64,000 bases of DNA from Cryptomeria japonica (Eukaryota; Streptophyta; Pinopsida; Cupressales; Cupressaceae), in contig NC_081412.1 of assembly GCF_030272615.1 (NCBI RefSeq), forward strand, positions 343,723,870-343,787,869. The letters run 5' to 3'. The translations under genes and the position numbers were made by a program. The notes beneath the pieces were generated by a model that was not told the DNA's origin, made no database searches, and was given only the letters and a program-made list of their open reading frames with translations. How positions within the stretch are numbered: the stretch's first letter is position 1; each line of letters begins with the position of its first letter. Positions 34,140-45,846 of the stretch are shown one piece after another.

Positions 34140-34980
34140 ATGAGAAGAGTGCAAACAATGAGTAGCTATGTTCCTTTTAACTATTTGCAACGTTCTCCAC
34201 CTAGGAGAAAAGGGAGGGTAGCTGAAAGGCTAAGAAACACCTTTGTTTATTCCAAAATAACCAAGTCTACTCCTCCATCTGCAAGGTCCCATACTATTGT
34301 CCCATCTTTCATTCCTCCTATAGTTCAAGCTGTCGTGATTCCTAGAGCTAGAAACTAGCCTTGTGTTCCCTTCAATCAAGGTAGACCACTCAATTAACCC
34401 AACATAATGACATTCCTGTAACTACCTTGAAGAGTCTTCCATTTTTCACAAGTGAAGACTAGACAACTCCTATTGAGCACATTAAATGCATGGCTAATCT
34501 TTATGATGTTCACCATATTAGTGAAGAGAATGTTGCACTTAGATTACTTGTAGCATCATTCAAAGGGAGAGTTCTACAATGGTTCAAAGGTCTACTAGTC
34601 AATTCAATTGCCACATGGGATCAATTGGGGGATTTACTATGCAAGTTTTTTAAGAGAAATCAGACCATTTGTCTTTGGTGGAGTAGCTAAATATAATCAA
34701 GAGACTTCCTCATGAGCTCATGGGATATTTCAACTTCAAATTTCAGAAGACATGGGATAGAATACCACAAACAATAAGACCCTCAACCAATCACTCTTTT
34801 CTTTACTATTTGAGGGCTTTAAACAATGATATTTCTATTATGATACAATCCATGGGAGGTACCACACTTCCAAATGCTTTTTCTATAGTCATTAGGGATG
34901 AAAATAGCATTATACAGGCTGGGAAAATTGCTCCAAAGCCACCCATGCCAATATTTCCTAAAGTTCAACCACCTATGTGA
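34140..34980 (+). pseudogene. Ty3/gypsy gag remnant
   Basis: Starts near a MRRVQTMSSYVPFN frame and, after stops and a frame change, reads TTPIEHIKCMANLYDV, ENVALRLLVASFKGRVLQWF, SIATWDQLGDLL and later FQKTWDRIPQTIRP with YYLRALN. This is the plant Ty3 gag (Retrotrans_gag) pattern, in which a W-F-x-x-L block is followed by SWxxL and the IPxxxRP segment. No zinc knuckle, protease or G-patch follows. Packaging protein of the element, now inactive. Confidence 0.78.
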
Positions 34981-35243
34981 TTGCAAGTACCTCCTATTGC
35001 TATTATTCTAGTTGTGCCAGCATTTCCAACACCTAATACCCAGCTCAGTCTGGTGAATTGCAAGAAATTAAGGGCCTACTATAGACCTTTGACAATGAGA
35101 TTGTGAATTTAAAGAAACAACAAAATCAGAGTTTCAAGCTTTATCAGCTAGAAAAAGTTGATTTTGGTGTTTATATGATGCATGAAACTGATTCTTTTAT
35201 GCCTAATATTAAGAAAATAATAGAACAACATGGTAAACATCAA

Positions 35244-35664
35244 GGTAATGAGGTGTGGGAGCTATATTTTGATGTCTCAAGGAGTAAAGGTGGTGTTGGT
35301 GGTGGATGCATGCTTGTATCCCTAAAGGTGATATTATTATCCAGCTTTTAAATTTTGTTTTAGTTGTACTAATAATGTTGTTGAATACAAATTTCTCATA
35401 CATCGCTTGGAATGGGCAAGAAGAAAGGGTTTTGGATGCTTGAAGGTATATGGGGACAATGAGTTGGTTGTTAATCATGCGAGAAACCTTTGTGTTACTA
35501 AGAATTATTTACTTAAATCTTACAAGAGTAGGGAATGGGACCTCTTGGAAGGATTTGATGCATTTAATTTGGTATCCATAACTAGGAATCAAAATAAACA
35601 TGCTAATAGGGTAGCTACTATAGGAGCTAAGTTTGATGTTCCCAAGGAGATTGGTAGTGGTAAT
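35244..35664 (+). pseudogene. Ty3/gypsy RNase H remnant
   Basis: WELYFDVSRSKGGVGGGC near 35255 carries the first RNase H Asp. VVEYKFL (normally AEYEAL) then follows, and after it MEWARRKGFGCLKVYGDNELVV (second Asp) and RNQNKHANRVAT (normally ADxLA). It follows gag within about 260 bp, so protease, RT and integrase were deleted. Its right end is cut at 35665 by the LTR of another element. Confidence 0.78.
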
Positions 35665-36824
35665 TGTTGGTGCCCCAGAATGGGGTTTACACTATGAGCA
35701 GGTAGAAACCAAGTTGATTATTCAAATTTATCAGAGGAGAAGCCAACTCCAACTATCAAAATCTCCAAGGACTTGGACCAGCATATGACAAGGAAATCTG
35801 CTAATCCTTCTACACATTGGGCTCTACTAAACCCGAGAAGGTGATCCTTTGATGAACTTATAATCTTTGTGCCATATTTATACCTTCACCAAAATTAAGC
35901 AGAAAATATCAAATATAGGTTCAACAATAGGGAGAATTCTCAAGGATGGAAATTACCTCTATGATCCTCAGCCTTAATGGAGCTTGAGATTGTCAAAACA
36001 TACAACAGTATACATAAAATGAAATGAAATCTGGTAATAATCAATTTGTGTAACAAATATAGATGAACAGAGAAGAGAAATGACTGTAAGGACTCATAAC
36101 AAACTATGGCTAGTGCCTTCTTCCATTGGGTGCTTGACTTTAAAAGATATAATGAAATTACAACAGAATTTATCTAATATCATGTAGATCTTAAGGAAAT
36201 ACCGCCTTACAATGTTTTCAATCTACAACCCTGATCTAGACTACTTATCAAATCCATAGACAATCCCTATCACTCTATAATTGAAACTCAAGTATTTTAA
36301 TTGACCCCTTAGATCAAAGCATGAATAGAAAGAACATACACCATAATAGTGCACTGAATGAAAGACATCCTTGATCAGATTTCATTCAAAAGATGATAGA
36401 ATTGCATAATGGAGAGAAATAAATAAGAATTATATTTCTTTTGAATTAATTCTCTATTTTTGTCATAAAGGCCATTTACACATAACTCCTTCAAGAACAT
36501 GCAACAAACTAGACATAAGACTTTTATCTATTGCTTTGCAAAATCCTTACAATTGCTCATTTCCACCTAAAACTTGCTACAAGAACCTTATGACTCTAAT
36601 TTTTTTCAAAATTACTAAGTGCATAGACCAAATTTGGAACCCTGTCTCTTGGAATTGAATTTCCTTTTATAGAAATAATTGAGAAAAACAAGCTACAGGC
36701 TAGAGGAGGCATCTATCATTCAAAATGACCAGTTACCCATAATTCAGCTACAAAAGATTCCATTTAAGGAATGTCACAACCGAGACCAAAAATTTGCAAC
36801 TAATTCATCATAACACTTTATGCA
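35665..36824 (-). repeat. Probable 3' LTR of the minus-strand ORF-X element
   Basis: The plus-strand left end is TGTTGGTGCCCCAG, which cuts the Ty3 RNase H, so one boundary is clear. On the minus strand a purine tract AAAAGGGAAAAAGGA lies just before TGCATAAAGTGTTATG, giving the other boundary (36815-36824). A minus-strand TATA-like CTATAAAAGG is at about 36663-36672. ORF-X ends about 160 bp upstream of the purine tract. No second copy of this LTR is in the window, so this is inferred. Confidence 0.5.
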
Positions 36825-36839
36825 TCCTTTTTCCCTTTT
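36825..36839 (-). other. Polypurine tract of the minus-strand ORF-X element
   Basis: AAAAGGGAAAAAGGA on the minus strand, aligned with AAAAGGTAGAAGAGG at 61954-61968 in the plus-strand copy. Both lie downstream of the ORF-X stop and before a TG. Confidence 0.5.
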
Positions 36840-36984
36840 GTTGTTGTCAATGAAGATTTGGGATGGGCCCACCTTTCTTGTTGTTCATGTCCAAAAAGTG
36901 ATTGTTGCAAGGAATCAAAACTGTATGTCAAACTTCCACATCACATAGTTAGCTAACTAACTAGTTGATGTCCTCATTCATCCT

Positions 36985-37116
36985 TCAAATAAGTATACTC
37001 AATTCAACATATTCCTCATCTAACAACCATTTGAAAATCATAACATCGTCAAAAGTTTCAAAAAATGTTCTCATGTGTATTATCTTATCCGTGATGTCAT
37101 CCAACATGGCAGTATC
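36985..37116 (-). pseudogene. C-terminal end of the minus-strand ORF-X
   Basis: About 43 codons ending in TGA at 36985-36987, in the frame of 49022-51490. If the imperfect 5-bp duplication flanking the copia element at 37117 is counted once, the frame runs on without a shift. This shows that the element inserted inside the ORF near its C-terminus. The residues are helical (TDKIIHMRTFFETFDDV). Confidence 0.65.
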
Positions 37117-38522
37117 TGATGAATAATGATGAACAACAGATACCCTAACTGGTACGAAGAGGGGGGGGGTGAATCAGTACAGTCAAAGACTTTCTGACAA
37201 GATTTTCAAGCTAAAACAACACTAATCGATTGTCTTCATCACTGAACTTAACCATGGCAATACCGGTTAAACACAGTAAGACTTTAGACAACATAAGCCG
37301 GTAAGTTTAAACACTTCAAATACATTTAATACTTGATAGCTACTTTACCCATAAACATATGCATGTGGTGTGTCACCAATACCATAACCATTATCTCTAC
37401 ATACACAAACACTTAAACAAAGAACACTTAATCATCACATGAAAAATGCACAACATATGACACACATATTTTTCACGTGGAAACCCAAATGGGAAAAACC
37501 GCGATGGGGATGAATACCCACAAGCTTGTCTTTGAACTCTTTTGAAGCTCACTCTATTAGGAGCCTAGTCCAGTTAAAGACTTTACAATAAGGTTCTACT
37601 AGGAACCTATCCTGTTAAAGATCACCCGGTTAAGGGATGGCTATATACCATGTTAAAGGTTACCTTGCTAGAGGATTTGAAGAACTCAATGAACTTGAGT
37701 TACCTGGTTAGAGGATTTGCAGTAAGCCTGTTAAAGCTACCCGACAAAGGGATTTTCCTTCTGTTGAAATGGTTAGAAGACAACGGGTAAAGCTTTGATC
37801 TGATAACAACACTATATGCTAAGGCAAATCCTTTTTAGTTCCTCTACTTCTGCAATCACACTGCAGTTTTCTCTTATTGGTCCGGCAAGTATCTCATCAC
37901 TCAGATACACACACAACATTTGTCAACAAATTACAATAACAAACATCATCAACCTTATAGACAACAATTAGGTCGGTAGTATAAACCCTAAACCCTAAGC
38001 ATTTTAGGTTTACAATACAAGCGGTCTAATCTTGACCATCCAAACACTTTGCATAGAGAAATACAATTTCAAACAAATCGCAAGACAATATGCATCATCC
38101 ATTCTTCACAGCACATAGAAATCAGTAACTCATCATGCTTTCTTCTCATACTGCTAAGAAGAATGTTCATTCCCAAGGTAGAAATTTAATTTAGTCAATC
38201 TTCTCATGCAAGATCCTCAAAGAAATCCTTCACGTGCACAAAGATGACTTGGCATCACGATCTCATGTTCATCTCTTAGCTAACTTAACACAAAATGTCA
38301 TCAGTTGCATCGCACAAGCGAGATTTCCAAACTAGAAACCCTAGAGCTAAGACTACCAATCGGTAGTCACACTGAGTGAAACCTCGACACCGGTTCACTG
38401 CATTTCTTCATACTGGTTCACCAACTTCTTCCAATCTACATACCAATTCATTTACATTTATTGACATCAATGACAACATACATTATCATCATATCAACAT
38501 GTCGGTTCATCATATGCCAACA
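37117..38522 (-). repeat. 3' LTR of the minus-strand copia element
   Basis: Matches 47598-49021 closely. Minus-strand start TGTTGGCATATGATG, end ATTATTCATCA. It contains the same degenerate AACCGGGTGATC and GTTAAAG blocks as its partner. Confidence 0.92.
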
Positions 38523-38534
38523 ATCTCCCCTTTT
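38523..38534 (-). other. Primary polypurine tract
   Basis: On the minus strand, CAAAAGGGGAGAT abuts the 3' LTR, with GCCATCAATGC before it. Confidence 0.82.
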
Positions 38535-38600
38535 GGCATTGATGGCAATACTCAGTGTAGCATTGCGACTCTAGACATCATAGACCAGTGTATTCTGCAT

Positions 38601-38666
38601 CATCAGATATCGTCTCCCCATACATCAGATATCTTCTCCCCTTACATCAGATTTCTTCTCCCCATT
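38601..38666 (-). repeat. Triplicated 22-bp purine-tract repeat
   Basis: Three head-to-tail 22-bp units (38601-38622, 38623-38644, 38645-38666) of the form CATCAGATATCTTCTCCCC on plus. On the coding strand each gives GGGGAGAAGATATCTGATG. They lie upstream of the primary tract and may be extra polypurine tracts made by local duplication. Confidence 0.85.
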
Positions 38667-38801
38667 TGACAATAATGCCAAAGTGGAGGCACAAGCTTCC
38701 ATTCTCCACTATGCTGCTCCCCCTATGGAGTAGAATCCTTCATCACATCAATCCTAAAAGATTTGACACTGTATTACCTGATTGATGTGGAGCACACAAC
38801 T

Positions 38802-41214
38802 TTAGTTGAATTCATGAAGGGGCAAAACCCCTAATTCACCTCTCAAATAGGTAAATGTCATCTTCGGTAAGGGCTTAGTGAGTATATCTGCTAGCTGCTC
38901 CTTACTGGAAACATGTTCAAGTACAACCTCCTTATTCTAAACCTTTTCTCTCAAGAAGTGATACTTAAGCTCAATGTGCTTAGTTATAGCATGCAATATC
39001 GGATTCTTGGAAATATTTATTACACTTTTGTTGTCACAAAATCTATTCACCAGTTCAGATATAGGTACTTTGAAACCTTCCAATATATGTTTCATCTAGA
39101 TTGCTTGAGTATAGTTCATAAATGCTGCCACATATTCTGCTTCAGTTGTAGATTGAGAAATACAACTCTTCTTCTTACTCGTCCACGAGACTAGTCTTCC
39201 ACCAAGAAAGAATGCTCCACCAGTTGTCCTCTTCTGGTCGTCCACATTACCTACCCAATTGGCATTGGTATATACTTTGAGGTTAAAGTCACCATTATAT
39301 GGATACCACAATCCATAGTCAACTATTCCTTTTAGATATCTAAGAATCCTCTTGACAGCTACCAAGTGGGATTCTCTTGAAATTTTCTGAAAATGAGCTA
39401 CTATACCCAGTGCATGAGCAATATTTGGTCTGCTATGCACCACATAGTGTAGCTTACCGATTATTGACCAGTACTCCTCATTCACCAATGTTGAATCATC
39501 TTCTTTAGTTAGTTTACAGCCAGTCACCCTCGATGTACCAACCAATTTTCTCTCCTCCATGCCAAAGGTCTTCAATACCTCTTGGACATACTTGGACTGG
39601 GTAATAAAGATACCCTCTTTCATTTGGTGAATCTGTAAACCAATGAAGAACATTATCTCTAATCAGAGACATCTCAAACTCTTTCTTCATTTCATTTGCA
39701 AAAGCATCACTCATTTTATCATCTCCTCCCAAGATTATGTCATCTACAAATACTTCACAGATAAGAATCTGATCACCTTCAGATTTTAGATAGATTTTTC
39801 TATCCTCACTTGTTCTATGAAATCCAATCTTCACAAGATGAGAGTGTAACCATTCATACCATGCCCTAGGTGCTTGTTTTAATCTATACAAGGCTTTGTG
39901 TAATCTACACACCATGTTACTATCTTTTGATAAGGCAAACCCTTTCGGTTGCTCAATATACACTTCCTCTTCTAGGATTCCATTAAAAAACACAAAATTC
40001 ATATCCATCTGATAAACCTTAAATCCCTTAAATGCTGCAAATACAAGTAGCGTTCAGACACCTTCCAGTCTAGCCACAGGAGAAAAGGTTTCTCCATAGT
40101 CTTCTCCCTCTTTCTGAGCATATCCTTTGCATACAAGTCTTGCCTTGTTCCTCACAACTGTGCCTTCTTCATTTAGCTTATTCCTAAAGACCCATTTGGT
40201 ACCTACGACATTCTTGTGTTCTGGTCTAGGTACCAAGGACCATGTTGCATTCTTTTATATTTGGTCTAGCTCCTCTTCCATTTCTTTAATATAGTCTTTA
40301 TCTGTAAGTGCTTCTCTGGAAGTCTTGGGCTCTAATTCAGAAATCATGCAAGATTTTTCTTTCACCTTTCTTCTTGTGAGTATCCATGCATCTTTATCTC
40401 TTATGATTTTCTTCAGATCGTGATGTAATTTCACATACCTAGGAATGACTCTAGCTTGTTCTGCTAGTTTTTCCTCTTCTTCTTCACTTACCTCTTCTTC
40501 TTCTCCTACTATAGCTTCTACCGGTACAGGAACACTGAGATCTTTACTTGTTTCTTTCTTAACCGGTTCCCAGAAGGCTATACGTGGTTCATCTTCCACT
40601 TCTTCGCTACAGGTTTCCTCAGGTTCCTCAGGGGATTCATCAACCCTGACATTGATACTCTCAACAAGTTTTTGTGTTCTATTGTTGTATCACTTGAGAG
40701 CTTTGCTCTTAGTGGAATATGTCAAAAATATTCCTTCATCACTTTTAACATCAAACTTTCTCAGATGCTCATCTCTCTTTATATAATACTTACTACCAAA
40801 CACTTTAAAATAACTCACAGTGGGAGTTTTCTCGGTCCAATACTCATAAGGGGTTTTAACTCTACCTTTCTTGATGAGTACCCGATTCATAGTATAGACT
40901 GCAATGCTCACCGCTTCTCTCAAAAAGTGTGAGCAACCTTTCCTTGGATCAACATTGTTCTAGTCGCTTCAACTACAATCCTGTTATTCCTTTCTGCTAT
41001 GCCATTCTGTTGTGGTGTTCTTGGGGCAGACAACTACCTCTTGATACCACTATCTTCTTAGTACTTTTTGAATTCATCAGAAGTGAATTCACCTCCTTGA
41101 TCAGTTCTTAGGCATTTTATCTTTTGACCACGTTCCTTCTCTACTAATGCTCTAAAGGGTTTGAACTTTCCAAATGCCTCAGACTTGTCTTTCAAGAATG
41201 TGACCCACATCATT
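38802..41214 (-). pseudogene. copia integrase C-terminus, RT and RNase H
   Basis: Minus strand from 41214: SRMMWVTFLKDK, RTDQGGEFTSDEF (second catalytic Asp), GIAERNNR (catalytic Glu present), YFKVFGSKYY and DEGIFLTYS (integrase C-terminus). Then an acidic linker, then RT with [30 protein letters not shown] (first Asp), LHKALYRLKQAPRAWYE and FVDDIILGG (catalytic pair). A frameshift near 39650 moves to the RNase H frame: FIGLQIHQMKEGIFITQ, TNANWVGN (normally TDADWAGN), TEAEYVA, FCDNKSVINISKN. The end is LADILTKPLPK and TAA at 38802-38804. Other damage is mainly single nonsense codons. Confidence 0.9.
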
Positions 41215-44028
41215 CTTGATGTGAGGCCCTACCCCGAGCCATCATAGCATTTCTATTATTTTCATGTTGGACCTATTTTGCATACTATATTGTGAAGCAT
41301 TTTGGACATAGATTTTATATGATCTCGTGTGGTGGATAACATTGATATGATTATGTCATTTACTTTGATTTGCAGTACTTCATTTTATACTAGAAATTAT
41401 GGTTGCATTCTTTATAAATGATTTAATTCCATGTTTATGAGGATGATGGCATTTAGTAGATGATGGCATGTGGATGTTATCAGATAATTGGATACTTGAT
41501 TTTATAATTGAAATTTTGTGCAATATCTGAATTGTATTCTTTTTGATAATATTATATGTGATTTTTGGAATTACTAATGTGCAAGTGAGATGTGCAGGAA
41601 AATTATTCCATGTAACCATGGAAATTATTCAGAGAATCAAGCCTACGCCTATGTGCGATTGTGAAGCCAGGGGTTGTCTATTTGGAGAGACAACCCCTCG
41701 TTTGTAAATGTTATGCTTGGATGAGTGTTTAGTTTGGAAATTTATTTAATTTGTAAATTTCAAAAGGGACATTTGCCATGTGTGTTTTAGTGATGTGTAA
41801 TTCTTTTTGTAGTGTCACTTGACACATGTGTTGTAAGTTGAGTTGGCATTGTCATGTCTCTTTTTGAGAAAATTTATTATACCAATGCATATATTTTCAA
41901 TTATCCTAAAATTGTCCCAAATAAACCTAGGATAGGGAGCCATTAGAAGGGTCAACTTAGGGTTGACCCGTAGGTAAACTTTGGGTAGACTTCCAAGGGG
42001 TTAAACTAACTCCTAGGGTCCATTTAGGGGCATTTTTAGCGGGCCATATGATGTACCTATGGATGAAGGCCAAATTTAGCCATGTGTCCACTCCCTAGGC
42101 TTGTTTAACCTCCCCAAAAAGTGAGTTTCGCAAGCTGGCCAAATTTCATCTTTAGAAGAGCCTTCCTTGGTTAGGTAACCCACTTTATGAGTGTCATTCC
42201 TCTTCCCCATTCCATTTCCCCTTTTTGAGGTGCCTTGGTTAGGGAGTGTGTAAGGTTTTGGGAAGACCAACCAATGAGAATCCTTCACCCTTCCCAAGTG
42301 GGTTGGAAAGAGTGAGGTGTGGCTTCATAGGGAATAGTTTGGGAGGGAAAGTTTGATCACCCACTCTCCATTTTGGAGACTTAGAATTTGCAGAATTTTT
42401 GCAAGTATTGGGAAGATTTTTGGGCTAAGTTTGGAAGGAGAAAAGTTATGGATTTGGGCAGCTCTCCTAGAAATTCTCTTACCCTTTTTGGTAGATTAAG
42501 TTTGGTTGAATTTCTAACTATTGTATGATGTTGTTTTCTTTTGAAAAGATTGTTGTTGCATTGCTTTGTTTTGTTGTTTTTTTTATATATGTAGGAAGAT
42601 ATGAAGTCCTTCCATTTGTAATTTTGGTTAAGTTTCTATGTTTTTGTTTTTGGGAGTTTTCAAGGCTAAACTCACCCTTGGGAGGGTAGAGTGACCTTGA
42701 GGTGAAGGGTTGTTTGATAGCCTTTTGACTGAGAGACTCTTTTTGGAAGAGAGTGATTCTCAAGGGATATCTTTTTGTGACCCTTGCTGCATAGTATTAT
42801 GTTTATAAAATGGGGGTCATAAGGGGAGTTGTTGGCTTGTATGCCTTGGGGATCATAAGAAATTATAGGGACAAATTTGGAACTTGCGATGTGTTATATT
42901 TGCAGCTTTGTTATGACATTATGCTCACTATTTGTAGAATTCTCCTCAAGGGTACTTAGTCCACCTTCACCCCACTTAAAAAGTCACATAAGTGACCTTG
43001 TTTAAACCTTGGGTTGGGAGTGTGTTTTTTGTTGTTGTTTGAGTTTCTACATGTATGTGTTTGTATGTGTGTTGCCCGTCTAGCCTTGATTCTCCTAGCT
43101 CGGGGGTGGCTTCTAGTAAGCCTACATTGGGAGGTGAGCCTCTATGGTCACAACCTCAAGATTTTATTGCAGGTTGCTTTGGAAAAGACTTGGAAGGGAA
43201 AGCTTGGAAAAAATCTTTGCTGATTTTATTTTAGTTGCAGAAAAAGAGTTTATTTTTGTATTTTAGTTGCAAAGAAAAGAAAGTTTTTTTTTTTTTTCTA
43301 TTGTATTTATATTGCAAAAAAGGAAAATGTATTATTGACTAAGTTTTACCATGTAATAAATTGTATTTTATTTGAAGTATTGATCCTTTAAATAAAATGA
43401 ATGCATTTTGATTATTTCTGTTTTGTTATAGTTGCTGGAAAAAAAAAGATGTTTATTTTTGTTTTCTTTTATTTGTTAATAAGGTGTATGCATGCTGGAA
43501 ATGAAAAGGAAATAAATAAAACGTTGAAGTATAGATGTTAGTAAAAGAGAATAAAAATTTATATCTATCTATTGTTCATAATACAAAATAATGTAAATAG
43601 GTGTAGAATGAATATTAATATTGCATCACATTTATTGTTTATAGATTAAATAGATTCTTTTTAATAGTTAGGTGCACCTGTAATAAAATCATTTCTGCTA
43701 AATTTTTCCTATTCTGAAATGCATGTTAAGTAGGGAAAAATAAATGGGTTTTCAGAAAGAATGTTAGTTTTGAATTACATCATGTTGTTTAAGGATTTAA
43801 TGTTTTTTTTTGAAAAGTTAGTTGCTGCTCTAAATGAATAAAACTGTCATATTTTTTATATTATATAAAGCAGAAAATAAATCTAGATAATCTTATTTTA
43901 AAACAAAAAAAGGATACTATATGCTCTAAATGAAAATAAAAATAAAAATAGAAAAGAAATTTACTACTATTCTGTTATTTGAGATCAGTCTGCTAAAACT
44001 ATTGAAATACATATTTAGTCATATAAAT

Positions 44029-44029
44029 T

Positions 44030-44061
<32 letters not shown>

Positions 44062-44085
44062 CTCAAGTATATATATATATATACA
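44029..44085. repeat. TA-rich microsatellite
   Basis: Interrupted (TA)n runs. A second one is at 44216-44250. Confidence 0.9.
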
Positions 44086-44360
44086 CATGCTGTATTTATA
44101 TTAAAACATGTGTATTTGATAAACTATGAGTAAACTCGAAATAAAGAAAAAAGAATCTTACCTTAGTGTTTTGGTTATTTAAATATTTAATACTGATGCA
44201 TGTTGCTGTCAAAAACAATATATATATATATATAATAACATATATATATTAATACATACCTGATTATTCATTATGCATTTAATAACATTTTACATTCTTT
44301 AATGAAAAATAAATAAAATTTAAATGAAAAAAATTTGATAAGCAAAAAAAATTGGGGAAC

Positions 44361-44770
44361 TTCCAAACCCCCCCATAACCCCACGCGAGCACACAGTGGG
44401 TGGCTTGGGCCCCCTCTATGGGTCGAAGCCCATAGGGGTGCCCACAGTGCCACTGCGAACCGTGACCTGTAGGGGCAACCTCGATTGCCACTGCGAGCCG
44501 AGACCTGTAGGGACACCGTGGCGCCACTGCGGGCCACAACCCGTAGGGTCGCTGCGGCGCCACTGCGGGTCACGACCTGTAGGGGCAACCTCGATTGCCA
44601 CTACAAGCCAAGACCCACAGGGGTGTCCACGGTGCCACTATGGGTGGCGATCCCCAATGGTGGCCTTGGCCGCCACTGCGGGTGGCCATCGCAGCGGCCG
44701 CCGCCGCCTCCTTAACCCTACGGATCCCCCTTGCTTTGCCGCCGCTACGATGCCCTTCCTTTGTCGTCAC
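44361..44770. repeat. GC-rich island with 36-38-bp minisatellite
   Basis: At about 44451-44690 some six to seven degenerate units start with CCACTGCGGG and contain GACCTGTAGGGGC. Units are 36-38 bp and diverged. Low stop frequency in GC-rich DNA gives overlapping open frames on both strands here. These are not genes: they only reflect the repeat. A run of GCCGCCGCC follows near 44697-44710. Confidence 0.8.
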
Positions 44771-44839
44771 CTCCTTCAAACCTACACACACACTTCAAAA
44801 CCTAAAACAAAAAAAAAGAATAAGTTTGATAAAATATGC

Positions 44840-44930
44840 AACCCTAACCCAATTTCGGGTTAGGGTTAGCATTTAAAATAAAAGAAGGAGAATAAGGTCT
44901 GCAACCCTAGCCCATATTCGGGTTAGGGTT
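44840..44930. repeat. Two telomere-like hairpin repeats
   Basis: AACCCTAACCC (44840-44850) pairs perfectly with GGGTTAGGGTT (44857-44867) over 11 bp with a 6-base loop. A second copy pairs 44903-44913 with 44920-44930, with one mismatch. The surrounding sequence (GCAACCCTA, TTAGCATTTA) is also duplicated, so the unit is a roughly 63-bp tandem repeat. Confidence 0.85.
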
Positions 44931-45846
44931 AGCATTTAGAAATTATAAAATGAATAGGTTGGTTTTTAAAATAAAATAAAAGGGATATCTCAGCCCTAAG
45001 TAGTGTTCATAATTAAATATTATTAAAATGAGTGAAGGGGGAATTCTTTTTAAAATTTGAAAAAGAATTTCCACCCATTTAACTTAGCCATATGTGGGAT
45101 ATATTTTAACTCCTTATTTTGACTAAGGTGAAAATTGATAAATTTTAATATAGTCTTTATTATCAAGGTTTATTTAAAATTGGAGGATTAATTTTTATAT
45201 AGCTATAGTAATCGCGTAATTGATTTAATTTTATTAACTAGGGTTATTAAAGAGAAATATTATATAGTGATTTTCATATTTAATTAAATATGGATGTTAG
45301 GTTAAATTTCTTTGGGGGAATTTTATTAAGGAAATTTATTAATTGTTTTATGTAAAATTCTAGCCTATGAGGTCATTATTGGCTGATTATTTAATAGTTT
45401 AAATTCAAATGTCTTAGGGGATTTAAAATTGACTTTAATATAAAATATATTTATTTGGCAAATATCATAATTGAATTAGTTAACTTTATTGGTTATATTT
45501 AAAAGTGAAATTGCGTACGTTCAATTATTAATTTTATTATGAGATATCATTATCATCATTTTATTTAGCCTTGAGTATTTTAAATACTATTGAGATATTT
45601 AATATCTCTCAATTTTAATTAGAGGAAATTAATTAGATTAATTAAGTTGCGATGACCCACTTAGGGAATAATTAGTCTTCTCTAATTATTGTCGCCATAT
45701 TGATTGAGTTAATTAATTCAACTTTAGAAAATGATTCTATTTAACCCTTAGTTAAGACAAAACTTACTCATTCCTTTTTAAATGTAGATCATTTAATGAA
45801 TTTATGTTGTTTCATTTTTGCCCAAAAGTTTGGGCATGACACTTGA

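Larger units (their letters stand above)
41220..45841. mobile_element. 4.6-kb LTR-like insertion (long solo LTR or coding-free element)
   Basis: Bounded by CTTGA at 41215-41219 and 45842-45846. It begins TGTGAGGCCC and ends GGGCATGACA, a 10-bp inverted repeat with two mismatches and TG/CA termini. It lies inside integrase of the copia element. I see no gag or pol on either strand and no pair of direct repeats within it. It therefore looks like one very long solo LTR, as known in some Ty3/gypsy lineages, or a large element without coding capacity. It contains TA microsatellites (44029-44085, 44216-44250), a GC-rich minisatellite (44361-44770) and two telomere-like hairpins (44840-44930). Orientation is unknown. 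Confidence 0.8.

Noticed and set aside
35665-37106. Separate plus-strand element from TGTTGG to CCAACA
   Set aside because: No matching 5-bp duplication, and the CCAACA at 37101-37106 lies within the minus-strand ORF-X frame.
38581-38670. CRISPR-like array
   Set aside because: Only three directly adjacent 22-bp units without spacers, in a plant retroelement. They are duplicated purine tracts.
44396-44863. Overlapping open frames on both strands in the GC-rich island
   Set aside because: They arise because the GC-rich minisatellite has few stop codons. Repeated units and open frames in several phases argue against a protein.
44840-44930. True interstitial telomere
   Set aside because: Only two short inverted copies with a repeat close to but not matching the plant TTTAGGG array.
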